Shown piece by piece: positions 20,222 through 28,950 of a DNA stretch of 64,000 nucleotides (within the stretch, counting starts at the first letter, position 1; the number at the start of each line of letters is the position of its first letter). Location: contig NZ_AUAR01000004.1 of assembly GCF_000428825.1 (NCBI RefSeq), positions 62,001 through 126,000 on the forward strand, in the 5' to 3' direction. Origin of the DNA: Desulfomicrobium escambiense DSM 10707. GTDB lineage: Bacteria > Desulfobacterota > Desulfovibrionia > Desulfovibrionales > Desulfomicrobiaceae. Below the pieces are notes generated by a model. It searched no databases and was not told where the DNA came from. It was given only the letters and a program-made list of their open reading frames with translations. Position numbers and translations under genes: made by a program.

Positions 20222-21574
20222 ATGAACCTTTCCTGCTTCAAAGCCTACGACATCCGCGGCCGCGTGCCCGACGAACTCGACGAGAACCTGGCCTGGCGCA
20301 TCGGCCGGGCCTACGCCGCCTGGCTCAAGCCGTCCCGCGTGGTGGTCGGCCACGACATCCGCCTGTCCAGCCCGGCCATGGCCGCGGCCCTGACCCGCGG
20401 GCTCGTCGAATCCGGCGTGGACGTCTACGCCCTGGGCGAGTGCGGCACCGAGGAAGTCTATTTTGCCGTCTTCGATCAGCGCATGGACGGCGGCATCATG
20501 GTCACGGCCAGCCACAACCCCAAGGACTACAACGGCATGAAGTTCGTGCGCGAGGAGTCGAAGCCCATAAGCGGCGACACGGGCCTCTTCGCCATCCGCG
20601 ATCTGGCGGCGACCGGCGAGTTCCCGGCGGCCGAGCGCATCGGCCGTGAACAGTCCCTGGATGTGCGGGAGCGCTACCGCGACCATCTGCTGTCCTACAT
20701 CGACCGCTCGGCCCTGCGGCCCCTGTCCATCGTGGTCAATGCGGGCAACGGCGGGGCCGGGGCCGTCGTCGACCTGCTGGAGCCCAAGCTGCCATTCACC
20801 TTTAAAAAGATCCTGCACGAAGCTGACGGCAATTTTCCGAGCGGCGTGCCAAACCCGCTCCTGCCGGAATGCCGCGACATGACCGCCCGTGCCGTGGTCG
20901 AGACGGGCGCGGACTTGGGCCTGGCCTGGGACGGGGACTTCGACCGCTGCTTCTTCTTCGACGGAACCGGCCGCTTCATCGAGGGCTACTACCTCGTCGG
21001 CCTGCTGGGCGAGGCCTTCGCCCGCAAGCATCCGGGCGCCGGCATCATCCACGACCCGCGCCTGACCTGGAACACGATAGCCGCCGTCAGCGCGGCCGGG
21101 GGACGGCCCATCATGTCCAAGACCGGCCACGCCTTCATCAAGGAGCGCATGCGCCTGGAGGACGCGGTCTACGGCGGCGAGATGAGCGCTCATCACTATT
21201 TTCGCGATTTCGCCTACTGCGACTCGGGCATGATCCCTTGGCTGCTGGTGGCCGAACTGGTCTGCGTGACCGGCAAGTCCCTGGCCGAACTGGTCGACGA
21301 CGCCATGCGCGCCTTCCCGGCCAGCGGAGAGATCAACCGCAGGGTCAAGGACGCCAAGGCCGCCATCGCCGCCGTGGAGGCGCGCTTCGGCGCGGAGGCC
21401 CTGGTCCGCGACACGACGGACGGTTTGAGCCTGGAGTATGCCGACTGGCGCTTCAACCTCCGCTCCTCCAACACCGAGCCCGTGCTGCGCCTGAATGTGG
21501 AATCGCGCGGGGACAGGGCGCTCATGGAGGAGAAGACGAAGGAAATTCTGGGGGTTGTGGACGGGATGGACTGA
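20222..21574 (+). CDS. Phosphomannomutase/phosphoglucomutase
   Basis: 450 residues, full length for the family. The phosphoserine loop is [13 protein letters not shown], the metal loop [12 protein letters not shown], the sugar loop [11 protein letters not shown] and the phosphate-binding loop [14 protein letters not shown]. It interconverts hexose 1- and 6-phosphates for lipopolysaccharide and exopolysaccharide precursors in the cytoplasm. The ATG at 20222 ([13 protein letters not shown]) is the family start. Confidence 0.93.
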   Translation: MNLSCFKAYDIRGRVPDELDENLAWRIGRAYAAWLKPSRVVVGHDIRLSSPAMAAALTRGLVESGVDVYALGECGTEEVYFAVFDQRMDGGIMVTASHNPKDYNGMKFVREESKPISGDTGLFAIRDLAATGEFPAAERIGREQSLDVRERYRDHLLSYIDRSALRPLSIVVNAGNGGAGAVVDLLEPKLPFTFKKILHEADGNFPSGVPNPLLPECRDMTARAVVETGADLGLAWDGDFDRCFFFDGTGRFIEGYYLVGLLGEAFARKHPGAGIIHDPRLTWNTIAAVSAAGGRPIMSKTGHAFIKERMRLEDAVYGGEMSAHHYFRDFAYCDSGMIPWLLVAELVCVTGKSLAELVDDAMRAFPASGEINRRVKDAKAAIAAVEARFGAEALVRDTTDGLSLEYADWRFNLRSSNTEPVLRLNVESRGDRALMEEKTKEILGVVDGMD

Positions 21575-21617
21575 GTGGACCGAGTGGGCGGGATGGACCT
21601 GGGGGTGCCCGGGGCGG

Positions 21618-21648
21618 GTGAGGGCGAGGCCGGGGGCTTCGCCCTCAC
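21618..21648. terminator. Terminator between convergent phosphomannomutase and DUF4197 genes
   Basis: Arms GTGAGGGCGA and TCGCCCTCAC with an 11-base loop, followed on the plus strand by a T-rich stretch. It is shared by the two convergent genes. Confidence 0.7.
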
Positions 21649-21658
21649 GTTGTTTGGG

Positions 21659-22402
21659 CTATTTGCCGAAGACCTTTTTCAGCAGGTCCGTGGTTCTCGC
21701 GGCCGGGTTGGTGCGGATGGCGGCTTCCTCCTTGGCCACGTAGTGGAAGATGCCGTCCATGCCCTTCTCCACCACGTAGTCCGTCAGGTTGGCCTTGGCG
21801 TCGGGCATGAAGGGCAGGGCCTTGTACTGGCCCATCATGGCGTCGTAGGCTTGCACCGCCCCGGCCTCGGCCAGGGTGGCATCGACGATGGGTTTCATTT
21901 CGGTGCCCAGGCCAGGTCCCATGGACTTGCGGAAATACTGGGTGGCCGCGTCGTCGGGGCCGTTCAGGATCTTCTGGGCGTCCTGGATGGTCATGGCCGC
22001 GATGGCGTCCACGAAGAGGGCCTTGGCCTTGGGCGTGGCCTGTTCGGCGGCGCGGTTGAGCTTCAGTTCCAGGTCGTCCACCAGGTTCGAATAGCCGGCC
22101 GCCTTGAGGGCCTTCTGCACCGTGGCCAGCTGGCCCGGCAGCGGGATGTGGATGGCCTTGTCGCCGTTGAATCCGTCGGTCTTCCCGAGTTGCGACACAA
22201 CGGCTTCTGTGCCGACGCGCAGGGCCTCCTTGAGGCCGTCGCCCATCTCGCCTTGGGTCAGGGACGAAGACCCGGAGCCGCCGGAGGACATCAGGCCGAG
22301 CCCCTGCTTGAGGAGATCGGACTGGCCCATGGCCGGTCCTGCTCCCGCCAGCAAGGCCATGGACAGGAGGATGGTCGCGAAAACAGATCTGGTCTTGGTC
22401 AT
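21659..22402 (-). CDS. DUF4197 family exported protein
   Basis: 247 residues with a signal peptide (FATILLSMALLAGAGPAMG). The mature protein carries the DUF4197 pattern: GLKEALRVGTEAVVSQLGKTDGF, IHIPLPGQLATVQKALKAAG, and DAMMGQYKALPFMP. It is a helical periplasmic protein of unknown function, found widely in proteobacteria, and is monocistronic here. Confidence 0.85.
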   Translation of the reverse strand: MTKTRSVFATILLSMALLAGAGPAMGQSDLLKQGLGLMSSGGSGSSSLTQGEMGDGLKEALRVGTEAVVSQLGKTDGFNGDKAIHIPLPGQLATVQKALKAAGYSNLVDDLELKLNRAAEQATPKAKALFVDAIAAMTIQDAQKILNGPDDAATQYFRKSMGPGLGTEMKPIVDATLAEAGAVQAYDAMMGQYKALPFMPDAKANLTDYVVEKGMDGIFHYVAKEEAAIRTNPAARTTDLLKKVFGK

Positions 22403-22545
22403 GAGAACCTCCGGGGTGAATGGAACGGATGCGTCAGAGGATATGACCGATGAAAAGCCGTATCAAGGAAAAAGCGAAATGTTCCTGCATGGCCGCGCTG
22501 GGGTCTGACCGACCATGATCCGGGCGCCATGGGACCAATGGGCGT

Positions 22546-23388
22546 TCAGGTCAGTTCGTCCATGAGCGTCCCCGTGTCCCGTAGCAGCAGGCGCACCAGG
22601 ATTTCCTCCAGGGACAGGGTCGGCGACTGGCGGCGGGCCTCCACGGCCTGATCGAGCAGATCGGCCTGGGATTCGAGGGCCGTGGCCTGGTAGGCGAGGC
22701 CGCTTTGGCGTTCCGCGTACAGCGACTCCTGGGTGGCCATGTCTCCGATGTAGCCGGACAGCCTGTCGAGCTGGGTCTGCAGGGTGGTCGCGTTGTTCAG
22801 GTCCGTGCCCGAAAGGTCGGTGGACCAGGGCACCGTGTCCAGGGCGCGGAAGGTCACGTCGAAGCCGCCGTACTGCGGGTTGCCGCTCAGGTTGGACTGG
22901 ATGTGCACGTTGCCGGCCGCGTCGATCTGCTCCGTTCCCCAACGGCTGCCGTCGAGAAGGGCAATGCCGTTGTAGCCCGTGGACGCGACGATGCCGACGA
23001 TCTTGTCGCGCAGGGCGTCGTATTCCGCGGCCACGGATGCGGAGTAGGCCAGGTCGCCGTCCTTGACCTGCTTGGCGATGCTCTCCATCTCCTGCAGGGT
23101 GCCCTTGATGGTGCCCACGGCCTCGGCCGCGATGCCGACCATGGATGCGGCCTCCGTCACGTTGCGCGCACCCTGCCGGATGGTGGCGCTGTCGGCGCGC
23201 AGGCGGCCGGTGATGGCCTGGTCGTAGGGGTTGGTCAGAGGCTTGACCGCCGGTCGTCCCAGGACCATCTCGCGCAGGTTGGCGCCTACGCTTGAGCCCT
23301 GGAAGTAGGCGTTCATGAGCAGGTCCTGCTGCCAGGTCTGGTTGGCGGTGGTGTAGACGAAAAGTTTTTCCAGGTCGGTCAGGGCCAC
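22546..23388 (-). CDS. Flagellin-like protein with only the N-terminal helical domain
   Basis: 280 residues. The middle (about 60-150) has the flagellin-type pattern ITGRLRADSATIRQGARNVTEAASMVGIAAEAVGTIKGTLQEMESIAKQ and YNGIALLDGS, while the C-terminal polymerisation helices are not the usual sequence. It lies near truA, motE and fliJ. It could be a filament cap, junction or minor flagellin-like protein. The role is inference from similarity and neighbours. Confidence 0.7.
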   Translation of the reverse strand: MALTDLEKLFVYTTANQTWQQDLLMNAYFQGSSVGANLREMVLGRPAVKPLTNPYDQAITGRLRADSATIRQGARNVTEAASMVGIAAEAVGTIKGTLQEMESIAKQVKDGDLAYSASVAAEYDALRDKIVGIVASTGYNGIALLDGSRWGTEQIDAAGNVHIQSNLSGNPQYGGFDVTFRALDTVPWSTDLSGTDLNNATTLQTQLDRLSGYIGDMATQESLYAERQSGLAYQATALESQADLLDQAVEARRQSPTLSLEEILVRLLLRDTGTLMDELT

Positions 23389-23452
23389 GGCGTTCTCCCT
23401 CGGGCTGCAGACAGGGGCGTTTCGAATGTATTCGGCCGTTCCCGGCTTTTGT

Positions 23453-24193
23453 TTAGTAGATGACCTCTTCCAGGGTCAGCCCCTGCGGGGGAGCCGTGGC
23501 CGGGGCCAGGCGACGGTCGCGGCTTTCGAGGACGGCCCGGGCCTCGTCCGGGCTCATGCCGCCGCGGCCGACCTCGACCAGGAGGCCCATGAGGTTGCGG
23601 ACCATCTGCTTCAGGAATCCGTCGGCCTGGAAGCGGAAGACCCATTCGCACGGGTGCTGGCCCGGTTCGCGGCGGATGGGCTCCAGGGTGCGCACCGTGC
23701 CCTTGACCTCGGTGCCCGCGTTCTGGAAGGCGGCGAAGTCGTGGGTTCCGGCCAGGAACGCCGCGGCCCGGTCCATGGACTCCAGGTCGAGGTTCCGCAC
23801 GGGCCAGACGAAGGGCGCGCGCTGGGGCAGGGTGAAATCCGGTTCGGTCCACAGGGTGTAGGCGTAGCGCTTGGAGCGGACCGAGAAGCGGGCGTGGAAG
23901 CTGGGCTCGGCCTCGCGCGCGTCGAGGATGGCGATGTCGTCCGGGAGCATGGAGTTGAGCGCCTTTTGCCAGGGGATGCGGGCCTTGGAGTCGGGCGCGT
24001 CGAAGTGGGCCACCTGCCCCAGGGCGTGCACGCCCGAGTCCGTCCGGCCGGAGCCGTGTACCCGCACTGGCTCTTGGCAGATGCGCGCCAGCTTTTCCTC
24101 CAGGGTCCCCTGGACCGTCTGCCCCCGGCCCTGGATCTGCCAGCCCAGGTAGCGCGTGCCGACGTAGGCCACGGTCAGGCGGATGCGCGGCAT
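23453..24193 (-). CDS. truA: tRNA pseudouridine synthase A
   Basis: 246 residues, normal length. The catalytic Asp lies in GSGRTDSGVHALGQVAHFD; other family blocks are YVGTRYLGWQIQGRGQTVQG, FHARFSVRSKRYAY, FQNAGTEVKGTVRTL and FLKQMVRNLMGLLVEVG. It converts uridines 38-40 of tRNA anticodon arms to pseudouridine. It is 2 bases downstream of the MotE-like gene. Confidence 0.95.
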   Translation of the reverse strand: MPRIRLTVAYVGTRYLGWQIQGRGQTVQGTLEEKLARICQEPVRVHGSGRTDSGVHALGQVAHFDAPDSKARIPWQKALNSMLPDDIAILDAREAEPSFHARFSVRSKRYAYTLWTEPDFTLPQRAPFVWPVRNLDLESMDRAAAFLAGTHDFAAFQNAGTEVKGTVRTLEPIRREPGQHPCEWVFRFQADGFLKQMVRNLMGLLVEVGRGGMSPDEARAVLESRDRRLAPATAPPQGLTLEEVIY

Positions 24194-24195
24194 GG

Positions 24196-24876
24196 TCAGT
24201 TGGTCCCGGTCTGCAGGCGGGTCAGGGCCTCGGACAGGAAGGCGGCCCGGTCCGGCCGCACCGAGGACAGGATTTCGCCGGCCTTGCGGCCGCTCATGCC
24301 CGCCAGGATTCTGACGGCGATGCCCTCCTCCAGGGTTTCGAGAACCTGCGCCGCCTGCTTGGGCTTCATGTTGGAGTAGACGTCGACCAGATGGGCCATC
24401 TTCTCGTCCTGGATGGTGCCGGCGGAATCGATGAGCTTCTGCATCCGGATTTCCAGGGCGCGCAGGTTCTCGAGTTTCCCGTCGAGTTCCGCCTCCAGGG
24501 CCTTCAGTTCGGCCTCCTTCCTGTCCAGAGCCTGTTCGCGGGTGTTCAGGGCCTGGGTCCGCTCCGCGTCGGTCGTCGGCGCGGCGGCGGTGGCGTTTTC
24601 CGCCTGACTGTCGCTGTTTGCCGGGCTCTCTGCCGCCGGTGCAGGCGCTTGGGCCGCGGCGGGCGGGGTCTGGGCCATGGCCGGACGGATGGCCACGGGC
24701 TGCAGCAGCAGGCTGTCCGGCTCGGATGCCGGCATCCACAGCATGCCGATGGCCGCCAGCTTGATCGCGGCCAGGACGGCCGTGGCCTGGACCAGCCTAA
24801 TAAGGCGCGCGCCCGTAGCGGAGGGTGGCTGTTTCGTCGAAAGCGCTCTGTTCTTTTCGCTGTTCTTCCTGCCCAT
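24196..24876 (-). CDS. MotE-like flagellar stator/chaperone protein (MgtE_N domain)
   Basis: 226 residues: one N-terminal membrane helix (LVQATAVLAAIKLAAIGMLW), an Ala/Pro-rich periplasmic stretch, a coiled coil (about 120-165), and a C-terminal MgtE_N-type domain (MAHLVDVYSNMKPKQAAQVLETLEEGIAVRILAGM). This layout matches MotE, which stabilises the flagellar stator in epsilon- and deltaproteobacteria. The start overlaps the 3' end of fliJ, so the pair is translationally coupled. Confidence 0.75.
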   Translation of the reverse strand: MGRKNSEKNRALSTKQPPSATGARLIRLVQATAVLAAIKLAAIGMLWMPASEPDSLLLQPVAIRPAMAQTPPAAAQAPAPAAESPANSDSQAENATAAAPTTDAERTQALNTREQALDRKEAELKALEAELDGKLENLRALEIRMQKLIDSAGTIQDEKMAHLVDVYSNMKPKQAAQVLETLEEGIAVRILAGMSGRKAGEILSSVRPDRAAFLSEALTRLQTGTN

Positions 24877-25240
24877 GTCTGACTGCCTGTTTGGCCCGGA
24901 GTTTCTCCAGGAGTTTACGGTCCTTGGCCTTGGCCACGAGATCGAGGCGGCGTTCCTCGACCAGCCGTTCAAGTCCGGCCAGTTTGGCCTGCGCCTGTTT
25001 TTTGTCAAGTTCCAGACGGTTGCGCCAGCCGGACCACAGCCACAGCTCGGGCTGCGTCATCTGTTTGATCCGGCTCATCTCATCCAGGCACGCCGCCAGG
25101 TCCCTTTCCAGCTTTTCGACGCGCGCGGCCTGCTCCTGCATGTCCTGCAGGGCCTTGCTCAGGGCCAGTTTCGCCTGGTCCTCCAACTGCGTCCGGTACT
25201 CCAGGACTTTTTCGAGCTTGAAAACGAAAGGGCGCGCCAT
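24797..25240 (-). CDS. fliJ: FliJ-type flagellar export chaperone
   Basis: 147 residues, almost wholly coiled coil, beginning with the family pattern PFVFKLEKVLEYRTQLEDQAKLAL. FliJ links the flagellar export ATPase FliI to the export gate. The 80-base overlap with the MotE-like gene is unusual but in a different frame. The short terminator at 25276-25297 precedes it. Confidence 0.75.
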   Translation of the reverse strand: MARPFVFKLEKVLEYRTQLEDQAKLALSKALQDMQEQAARVEKLERDLAACLDEMSRIKQMTQPELWLWSGWRNRLELDKKQAQAKLAGLERLVEERRLDLVAKAKDRKLLEKLRAKQAVRHGQEEQRKEQSAFDETATLRYGRAPY

Positions 25241-25275
25241 GGCCCGAGCCAAGCAAGAAGCGTGCGCAAAAAAGA

Positions 25276-25297
25276 AAGCCCGGCGCGGGCCGGGCTT
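25276..25297 (-). terminator. Terminator of the nitronate monooxygenase-like gene
   Basis: A 9-base perfect stem (AAGCCCGGC and its complement) followed on the minus strand by TTCTTTTTT, located 24 bases after the stop at 25321. Confidence 0.8.
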
Positions 25298-25320
25298 GTC
25301 ATGGTCGGTCGTGGATGCGT

Positions 25321-26412
25321 TTACGCCGCGCCGGCCGCCGTGGCGGCTTCGATGTAGCCCTGGCGCAGGGACTCGATCAGCTCCTTCACGGAGACGATGG
25401 CGCTTACCCGGTAGGCGTTGGCTCCGGCAAAGGCAAAGCCGTGTTTCAGCAGGCCCTTCTTGGCGTTCACCAGGGCCAGGGCGATGCAGTACGGGCTCTT
25501 GGTGAAGTCGCAGGAGCTGATGCAGTGGAAGGGGCACTTGAAGGGCTTCTTGAGGCCCGCCTTCACGTCCTGCAGGAAAGGCCCGTCCACCGCACGGCCG
25601 GGCAGGCCCACGGGGCTCTTGATGATCTGGATGTCCTCTTCCTTGGCGCTGATGTAGGACTCTTTGAACTTGATGTCCGCGTCGCACTCGTGGGTGGCCA
25701 CGAAGCGGGTGCCCATCTGCACGCCGGCGGCGCCGAGCTGCATGAACTTGTAGATGTCCGCGCCGTCCCAGACGCCGCCTGCGGCGATGACCGGAATGGG
25801 CCGTCCGGCCTTGCTTTCGAACTCCTTCACCGCCTCGACGACTTCGGGCACGGTCTTTTCGAGGGAGAACTCGGGGTCGTCGATCTGCTCGGGCTTGAAG
25901 CCCAGGTGTCCGCCGGCCTTGGGGCCTTCGACCACGAAGGCGTCGGGCAGGTAGTCGAATTTCGACAGCCACTTCTTGCAGATGATGGTCGCGGCGCGGG
26001 CCGAGGAGATGATGGGCACGAGCTTGGTCTTGGCGCCGTCCTTGAGGTAGGAGGGCAGGTCCAGGGGCAGGCCTGCTCCAGCGAAGATGATGTCCGCGCC
26101 TTCCTTGATGGACGTCTTGACCAGGTCGCTGAAGTTGGTCAGGGCGACCATGATGTTCACGCCCAGGATGCCGCTCGTCTTCTCGCGGGCCTTGCGCAGT
26201 TCGGTGGCCAGGGCGCGCATGTTGGCCTCGCGGTAGTTGGATCCGATGTCCGGCTCGCCCATGCCGATCATGGCGCCGGCGATGACGCCGATGCCCCCTT
26301 CCTTGGCCACGGCCGAGGCCAGCCCCGAAAGGGAGATGCCGACACCCATGCCGCCCTGGATGATGGGAATTTTTGCAACAAGATCGCCGATCTTGAGATG
26401 TGGAAAGTCCAT
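25321..26412 (-). CDS. Nitronate monooxygenase/FabK-like FMN enzyme
   Basis: 363 residues of the FMN TIM-barrel family: IPIIQGGMGVGISLSGLASAVAKEGGIGVIA at the start, FVVEGPKAGGHLGF, IPVIAAGGVWDGADIYKFMQLGAAGVQMGTRF. The C-terminal insertion has several Cys (CPFHCISSCDFTKSPYC), which could bind a metal or Fe-S centre and is not seen in classical nitronate monooxygenases. The family contains nitronate oxidases and FabK enoyl-ACP reductases, and the sequence does not choose between them. Confidence 0.8.
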   Translation of the reverse strand: MDFPHLKIGDLVAKIPIIQGGMGVGISLSGLASAVAKEGGIGVIAGAMIGMGEPDIGSNYREANMRALATELRKAREKTSGILGVNIMVALTNFSDLVKTSIKEGADIIFAGAGLPLDLPSYLKDGAKTKLVPIISSARAATIICKKWLSKFDYLPDAFVVEGPKAGGHLGFKPEQIDDPEFSLEKTVPEVVEAVKEFESKAGRPIPVIAAGGVWDGADIYKFMQLGAAGVQMGTRFVATHECDADIKFKESYISAKEEDIQIIKSPVGLPGRAVDGPFLQDVKAGLKKPFKCPFHCISSCDFTKSPYCIALALVNAKKGLLKHGFAFAGANAYRVSAIVSVKELIESLRQGYIEAATAAGAA

Positions 26413-26627
26413 GGTGATCTCCTGTATGATTTTCGCCGCGCGGCCCGGCAAACGGGAATGCCTTGAGCGGGCGCTTAATCGCGGCGTCCAAGGGCTGCTA
26501 CGCGAAAAAAAATCAGGGGTCAATGAACCCGGCAATACATTGATATACGTAGCTATAATGGCTGAATTCTCCGTGAAATCACGGACCTTCGGCAGCGTTC
26601 AGAGCATATGTCCAGGCAGGCTTTTGG

Positions 26628-27353
26628 TCAGAAATGGAATGCGAGAGGCAGGATGGCGCAGATTTCCCCGGCGATGATCGCCGCGCCCAGGAAGTCTCCG
26701 TTCATGGCGCCCTCGCGGCGGGCCAGGGACAGCAGACCGGCCAGTGGCGCGATGGAGATGATCGCTGCGGGCAGGACGTGTCCTGCGGGCAGGGTCAGGG
26801 CCGCAGTCGCGGCGGTGAGGCCACCCACGGCCAGGGCCGTGGGCGTCGCCCCCAGCAGGGCGTTTTGTCCCAGACCCGGCCGCGCGAAGGTGCGCCCCGC
26901 TCGGGCCAGGACCAGGCAGCACAACCGGCCGAAGACTGGGGCGAAGAGCAGGGCGTTCCAGGCCCCGAGGGCGACGGCGCGCTCGAACAGCGCAGTCTGC
27001 GCCCCGAGGCCCAGCACGAGTCCCATGACCCCGAAGGCCCCGCTCCGGCTGTCCTTGACGATGGCCCAGAAGCGCTCCCCCGTGGCGCCGCTGCCCCAGC
27101 CGTCCCAGAGGTCGGCCCAGCCGTCCCAGTGCAGGCCGCGGGTGACCCAGATGTTCAGGCCCGTCAGGATCCAGGCCAGAACCCAGGGCGTCAGGGGCAG
27201 CAGGGAGGCCAGGGCGAGGACAAGGCCGATGAGCCCCCCGACCAGGGGATACATGCCCATGGAGCGGCTGATCTCTTCGTTGGAGGAGATGCGGGCCCGG
27301 CCCAGGCGGGTCAGGAAGGTCAGGGCGACGAGGAAGTCGTGCAGCGGGTTCAT
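26628..27353 (-). CDS. cobS: Adenosylcobinamide-GDP ribazoletransferase (cobalamin synthase)
   Basis: 241 residues with six to seven membrane segments and the family motifs FLVALTFLTRLG, THGLHWDGWADLWDGWG-type (RGLHWDGWADLWDGWG), KDSRSGAFGVMG and GAMNGDFLGA. It joins adenosylcobinamide-GDP to alpha-ribazole in the last step of B12 assembly at the inner membrane. The start overlaps the stop of the preceding gene. No cobalamin riboswitch is visible upstream. Confidence 0.92.
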   Translation of the reverse strand: MNPLHDFLVALTFLTRLGRARISSNEEISRSMGMYPLVGGLIGLVLALASLLPLTPWVLAWILTGLNIWVTRGLHWDGWADLWDGWGSGATGERFWAIVKDSRSGAFGVMGLVLGLGAQTALFERAVALGAWNALLFAPVFGRLCCLVLARAGRTFARPGLGQNALLGATPTALAVGGLTAATAALTLPAGHVLPAAIISIAPLAGLLSLARREGAMNGDFLGAAIIAGEICAILPLAFHF

Positions 27354-28129
27354 GGGCGTTGCTCCGTGCAGGTCAGGCGCAACGTCCGGCCCGGTGCGAG
27401 GCCGAGGAGGTCGGCGCAGGAACCGCCGTTCACGGCCAGCTCCATGACGCCCTGGCTGCCCGCCAGCAGCCCGACCTGGCCCGGCGCGAGGTCGGCGTAG
27501 GTCGGGACACGGGCGATACGGCGGCCGTCGTCCAGCATCCAGGCCCGGCCTCGGGCGGGCAGGGCCTCAATGCGCAGGTTGAGCAGACAGTTGCCGAAGC
27601 GGTCCACATGCAGCACGGCGCAGTCCAGGCATCCTTCGCCGGCCTCGGCCCAGGTCTGTTCAAGGCGCACGATTGACCCGGGGTCGACAGCCCGCCCCAG
27701 TGCGGACGGGTCGGCCCCCAGCGCCAGCCGTGCGGCCAGGGGGGCGAAGAGGTCCCGGCCGTGGAAGGTGCGGCTGGCAGTGGCCGTGTCCAGCTCCGCA
27801 CGCCACCAGGATGCGCCCTGGCCATGCAGGAAGGACAACAGTCCGTTGTCCGGCGCCAGAAAGAGCTGCCCGCCCAGCCGTGCCATGAGGATGGACCGCT
27901 CCGACCCGACTCCGGGGTCGACCACGGCCAGAAAGATGCTGTCGTCAGGAAAGTGGGGCCGACTGGCCTCAAGGAGAAAGCCGGCCTGCAGGATGCAGTG
28001 CGGCCGGACTTCATGGCAGAGATCGACGACGGGAGCCGCAGGCGCCCGGCGCAGCAGCGCCCCTTTCATCTGTCCGACATAGGGGTCCGCAAGGCCGAAA
28101 TCCGTCAGCACGACAATGGGGGGAATCAT
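27350..28129 (-). CDS. SAM hydroxide adenosyltransferase (DUF62 family)
   Basis: 259 residues with VLTDFGLADPYVGQMKG, FLAVVDPGVGSERS, FLAPDNGLLS, and RTFHGRDLFAPLAARLA, the signatures of the S-adenosylmethionine hydrolase (duf-62) family, which splits SAM to adenosine and methionine using water. It is the first gene of the pair with cobS, linking SAM turnover to corrinoid synthesis only by position. Confidence 0.9.
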   Translation of the reverse strand: MIPPIVVLTDFGLADPYVGQMKGALLRRAPAAPVVDLCHEVRPHCILQAGFLLEASRPHFPDDSIFLAVVDPGVGSERSILMARLGGQLFLAPDNGLLSFLHGQGASWWRAELDTATASRTFHGRDLFAPLAARLALGADPSALGRAVDPGSIVRLEQTWAEAGEGCLDCAVLHVDRFGNCLLNLRIEALPARGRAWMLDDGRRIARVPTYADLAPGQVGLLAGSQGVMELAVNGGSCADLLGLAPGRTLRLTCTEQRP

Positions 28130-28183
28130 GCAGCAAGCTCATACGGCCAAGCCCCGACCCTGTCCAGCCAAGCCAGAAAGCTG

Positions 28184-28213
28184 TTGACAGTGCAAAGCGC
28201 GGCTGTGTAGAAA
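28184..28213 (+). promoter_or_regulatory. Sigma-70 promoter of tRNA-Pro
   Basis: TTGACA at 28184-28189 and TAGAAA at 28208-28213 with an 18-base spacer, ending 10 bases before the tRNA. Confidence 0.75.
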
Positions 28214-28223
28214 CTGCGCTCTT

Positions 28224-28300
28224 CGGGGCGTAGCGCAGTTTGGTAGCGCATCGGTTTTGGGAACCGAGGGTCGCATGTTCGAATCATGTCGCCCCGACCA
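28224..28300 (+). tRNA. tRNA-Pro (anticodon UGG)
   Basis: A complete cloverleaf: acceptor CGGGGCG/CGCCCCG, D stem GCGC/GCGC, anticodon arm TCGGT-TTTGGGA-ACCGA with anticodon TGG, T arm with TTCGAAT and an encoded CCA. The C1-G72 pair is typical of bacterial tRNA-Pro. The island inserts into its 3' half, so the 3' half here is island-borne; the displaced original lies at 51377-51424. A terminator stem (28311-28343) with a T run follows. Confidence 0.97.
28253..28270 (+). repeat. Left attachment site core (attL) in tRNA-Pro
   Basis: 18 bases spanning the anticodon arm (GGTTTTGGGAACCGAGGG) are identical to 51377-51394. Beyond this core the T-stem sequences differ while pairing is preserved, as expected when an integrated element restores the tRNA. 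Confidence 0.9.
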
Positions 28301-28357
28301 GAATGAAAACAAGGGCTTGGATGTAAAATCCAGGCCCTTTTTTCTTGCTGATTTTTG

Positions 28358-28381
28358 GTCTGCCCAACACTATGCCCAACA
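28358..28381 (+). repeat. 24-base direct repeat just inside the left island end (arm site)
   Basis: Identical, in the same orientation, to 51237-51260. It contains TGCCCAACA twice with a short spacer. One copy inside each end of the island is the arrangement expected of integrase arm-type binding sites. Confidence 0.75.
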
Positions 28382-28950
28382 GGACGGTCAATATTTCTGT
28401 TATCTCTTGGGAAGCAAAGTAGTTGGGGCCGCCGGGAAATGATGTGATGAGTTCGGAATGGAGCGGTAGGTAATGCGCTCCGGATTAGACAGGTAGCTGT
28501 GGTGAATCCGCTTGAAGCTTGCTCCGCATCCGACAAGAGAGTGCATCTTGGGCCAGATGTCATCGTCGTTCGGTGGGTTTCGATCTCTGTATTAGTATTA
28601 GTTTGGCCGATTCGGTTGGCGAGCAGTTCGCTTAGTTCGCGCGGCCTTGTATTGATTTTCAATTACCCCAGGAACCGAGGGGCGTACGTTCGAATAATTT
28701 CGCCACGATTATTAAGAAAACGAGGGGGATGTAGATTCCAGATCGTTTTTTCTTGTCGACTTTTGCTCTGCCCCACACTCTGCCTAACATCTTGACGGTG
28801 TTATGGCGCTGTTCTCCGAAATTCTTGATTCTTACAGTTGATTATGTATAAAATATATTTCATAAAACTTGAATATTGCGATATCAGTTGTAATTTTTTT
28901 GTGTTAAGAATATTTATTTAAAACAATAACTTTATATTAATTAGAATAAA
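28382..28950. other. Non-coding island left end with a decayed second attachment site
   Basis: No gene is supported. The segment 28671-28800 is a degenerate copy of 28261-28390: GGAACCGAGGG, a T-arm-like GTTCGAAT, a G-rich terminator-like stretch, TTTTTTCTTG and CTGCCCCACACTCTGCCTAACA-like words occur in the same order and spacing. The rest, from 28800, is AT-rich leader of the next gene. Confidence 0.7.

Noticed and set aside
21574-21617. Tandem repeat of GGATGGACTGAGTGGACC-like words after the phosphomannomutase gene
   Set aside because: Only two to three imperfect units; too short and irregular to call a repeat element.
26413-27353. Cobalamin riboswitch near cobS or metE
   Set aside because: No conserved B12-box or matching long structured leader could be recognised in either upstream region.
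28126-28662. Minus-strand open frame across tRNA-Pro
   Set aside because: It reads through the tRNA, its terminator and the attachment site and has no recognisable domain.
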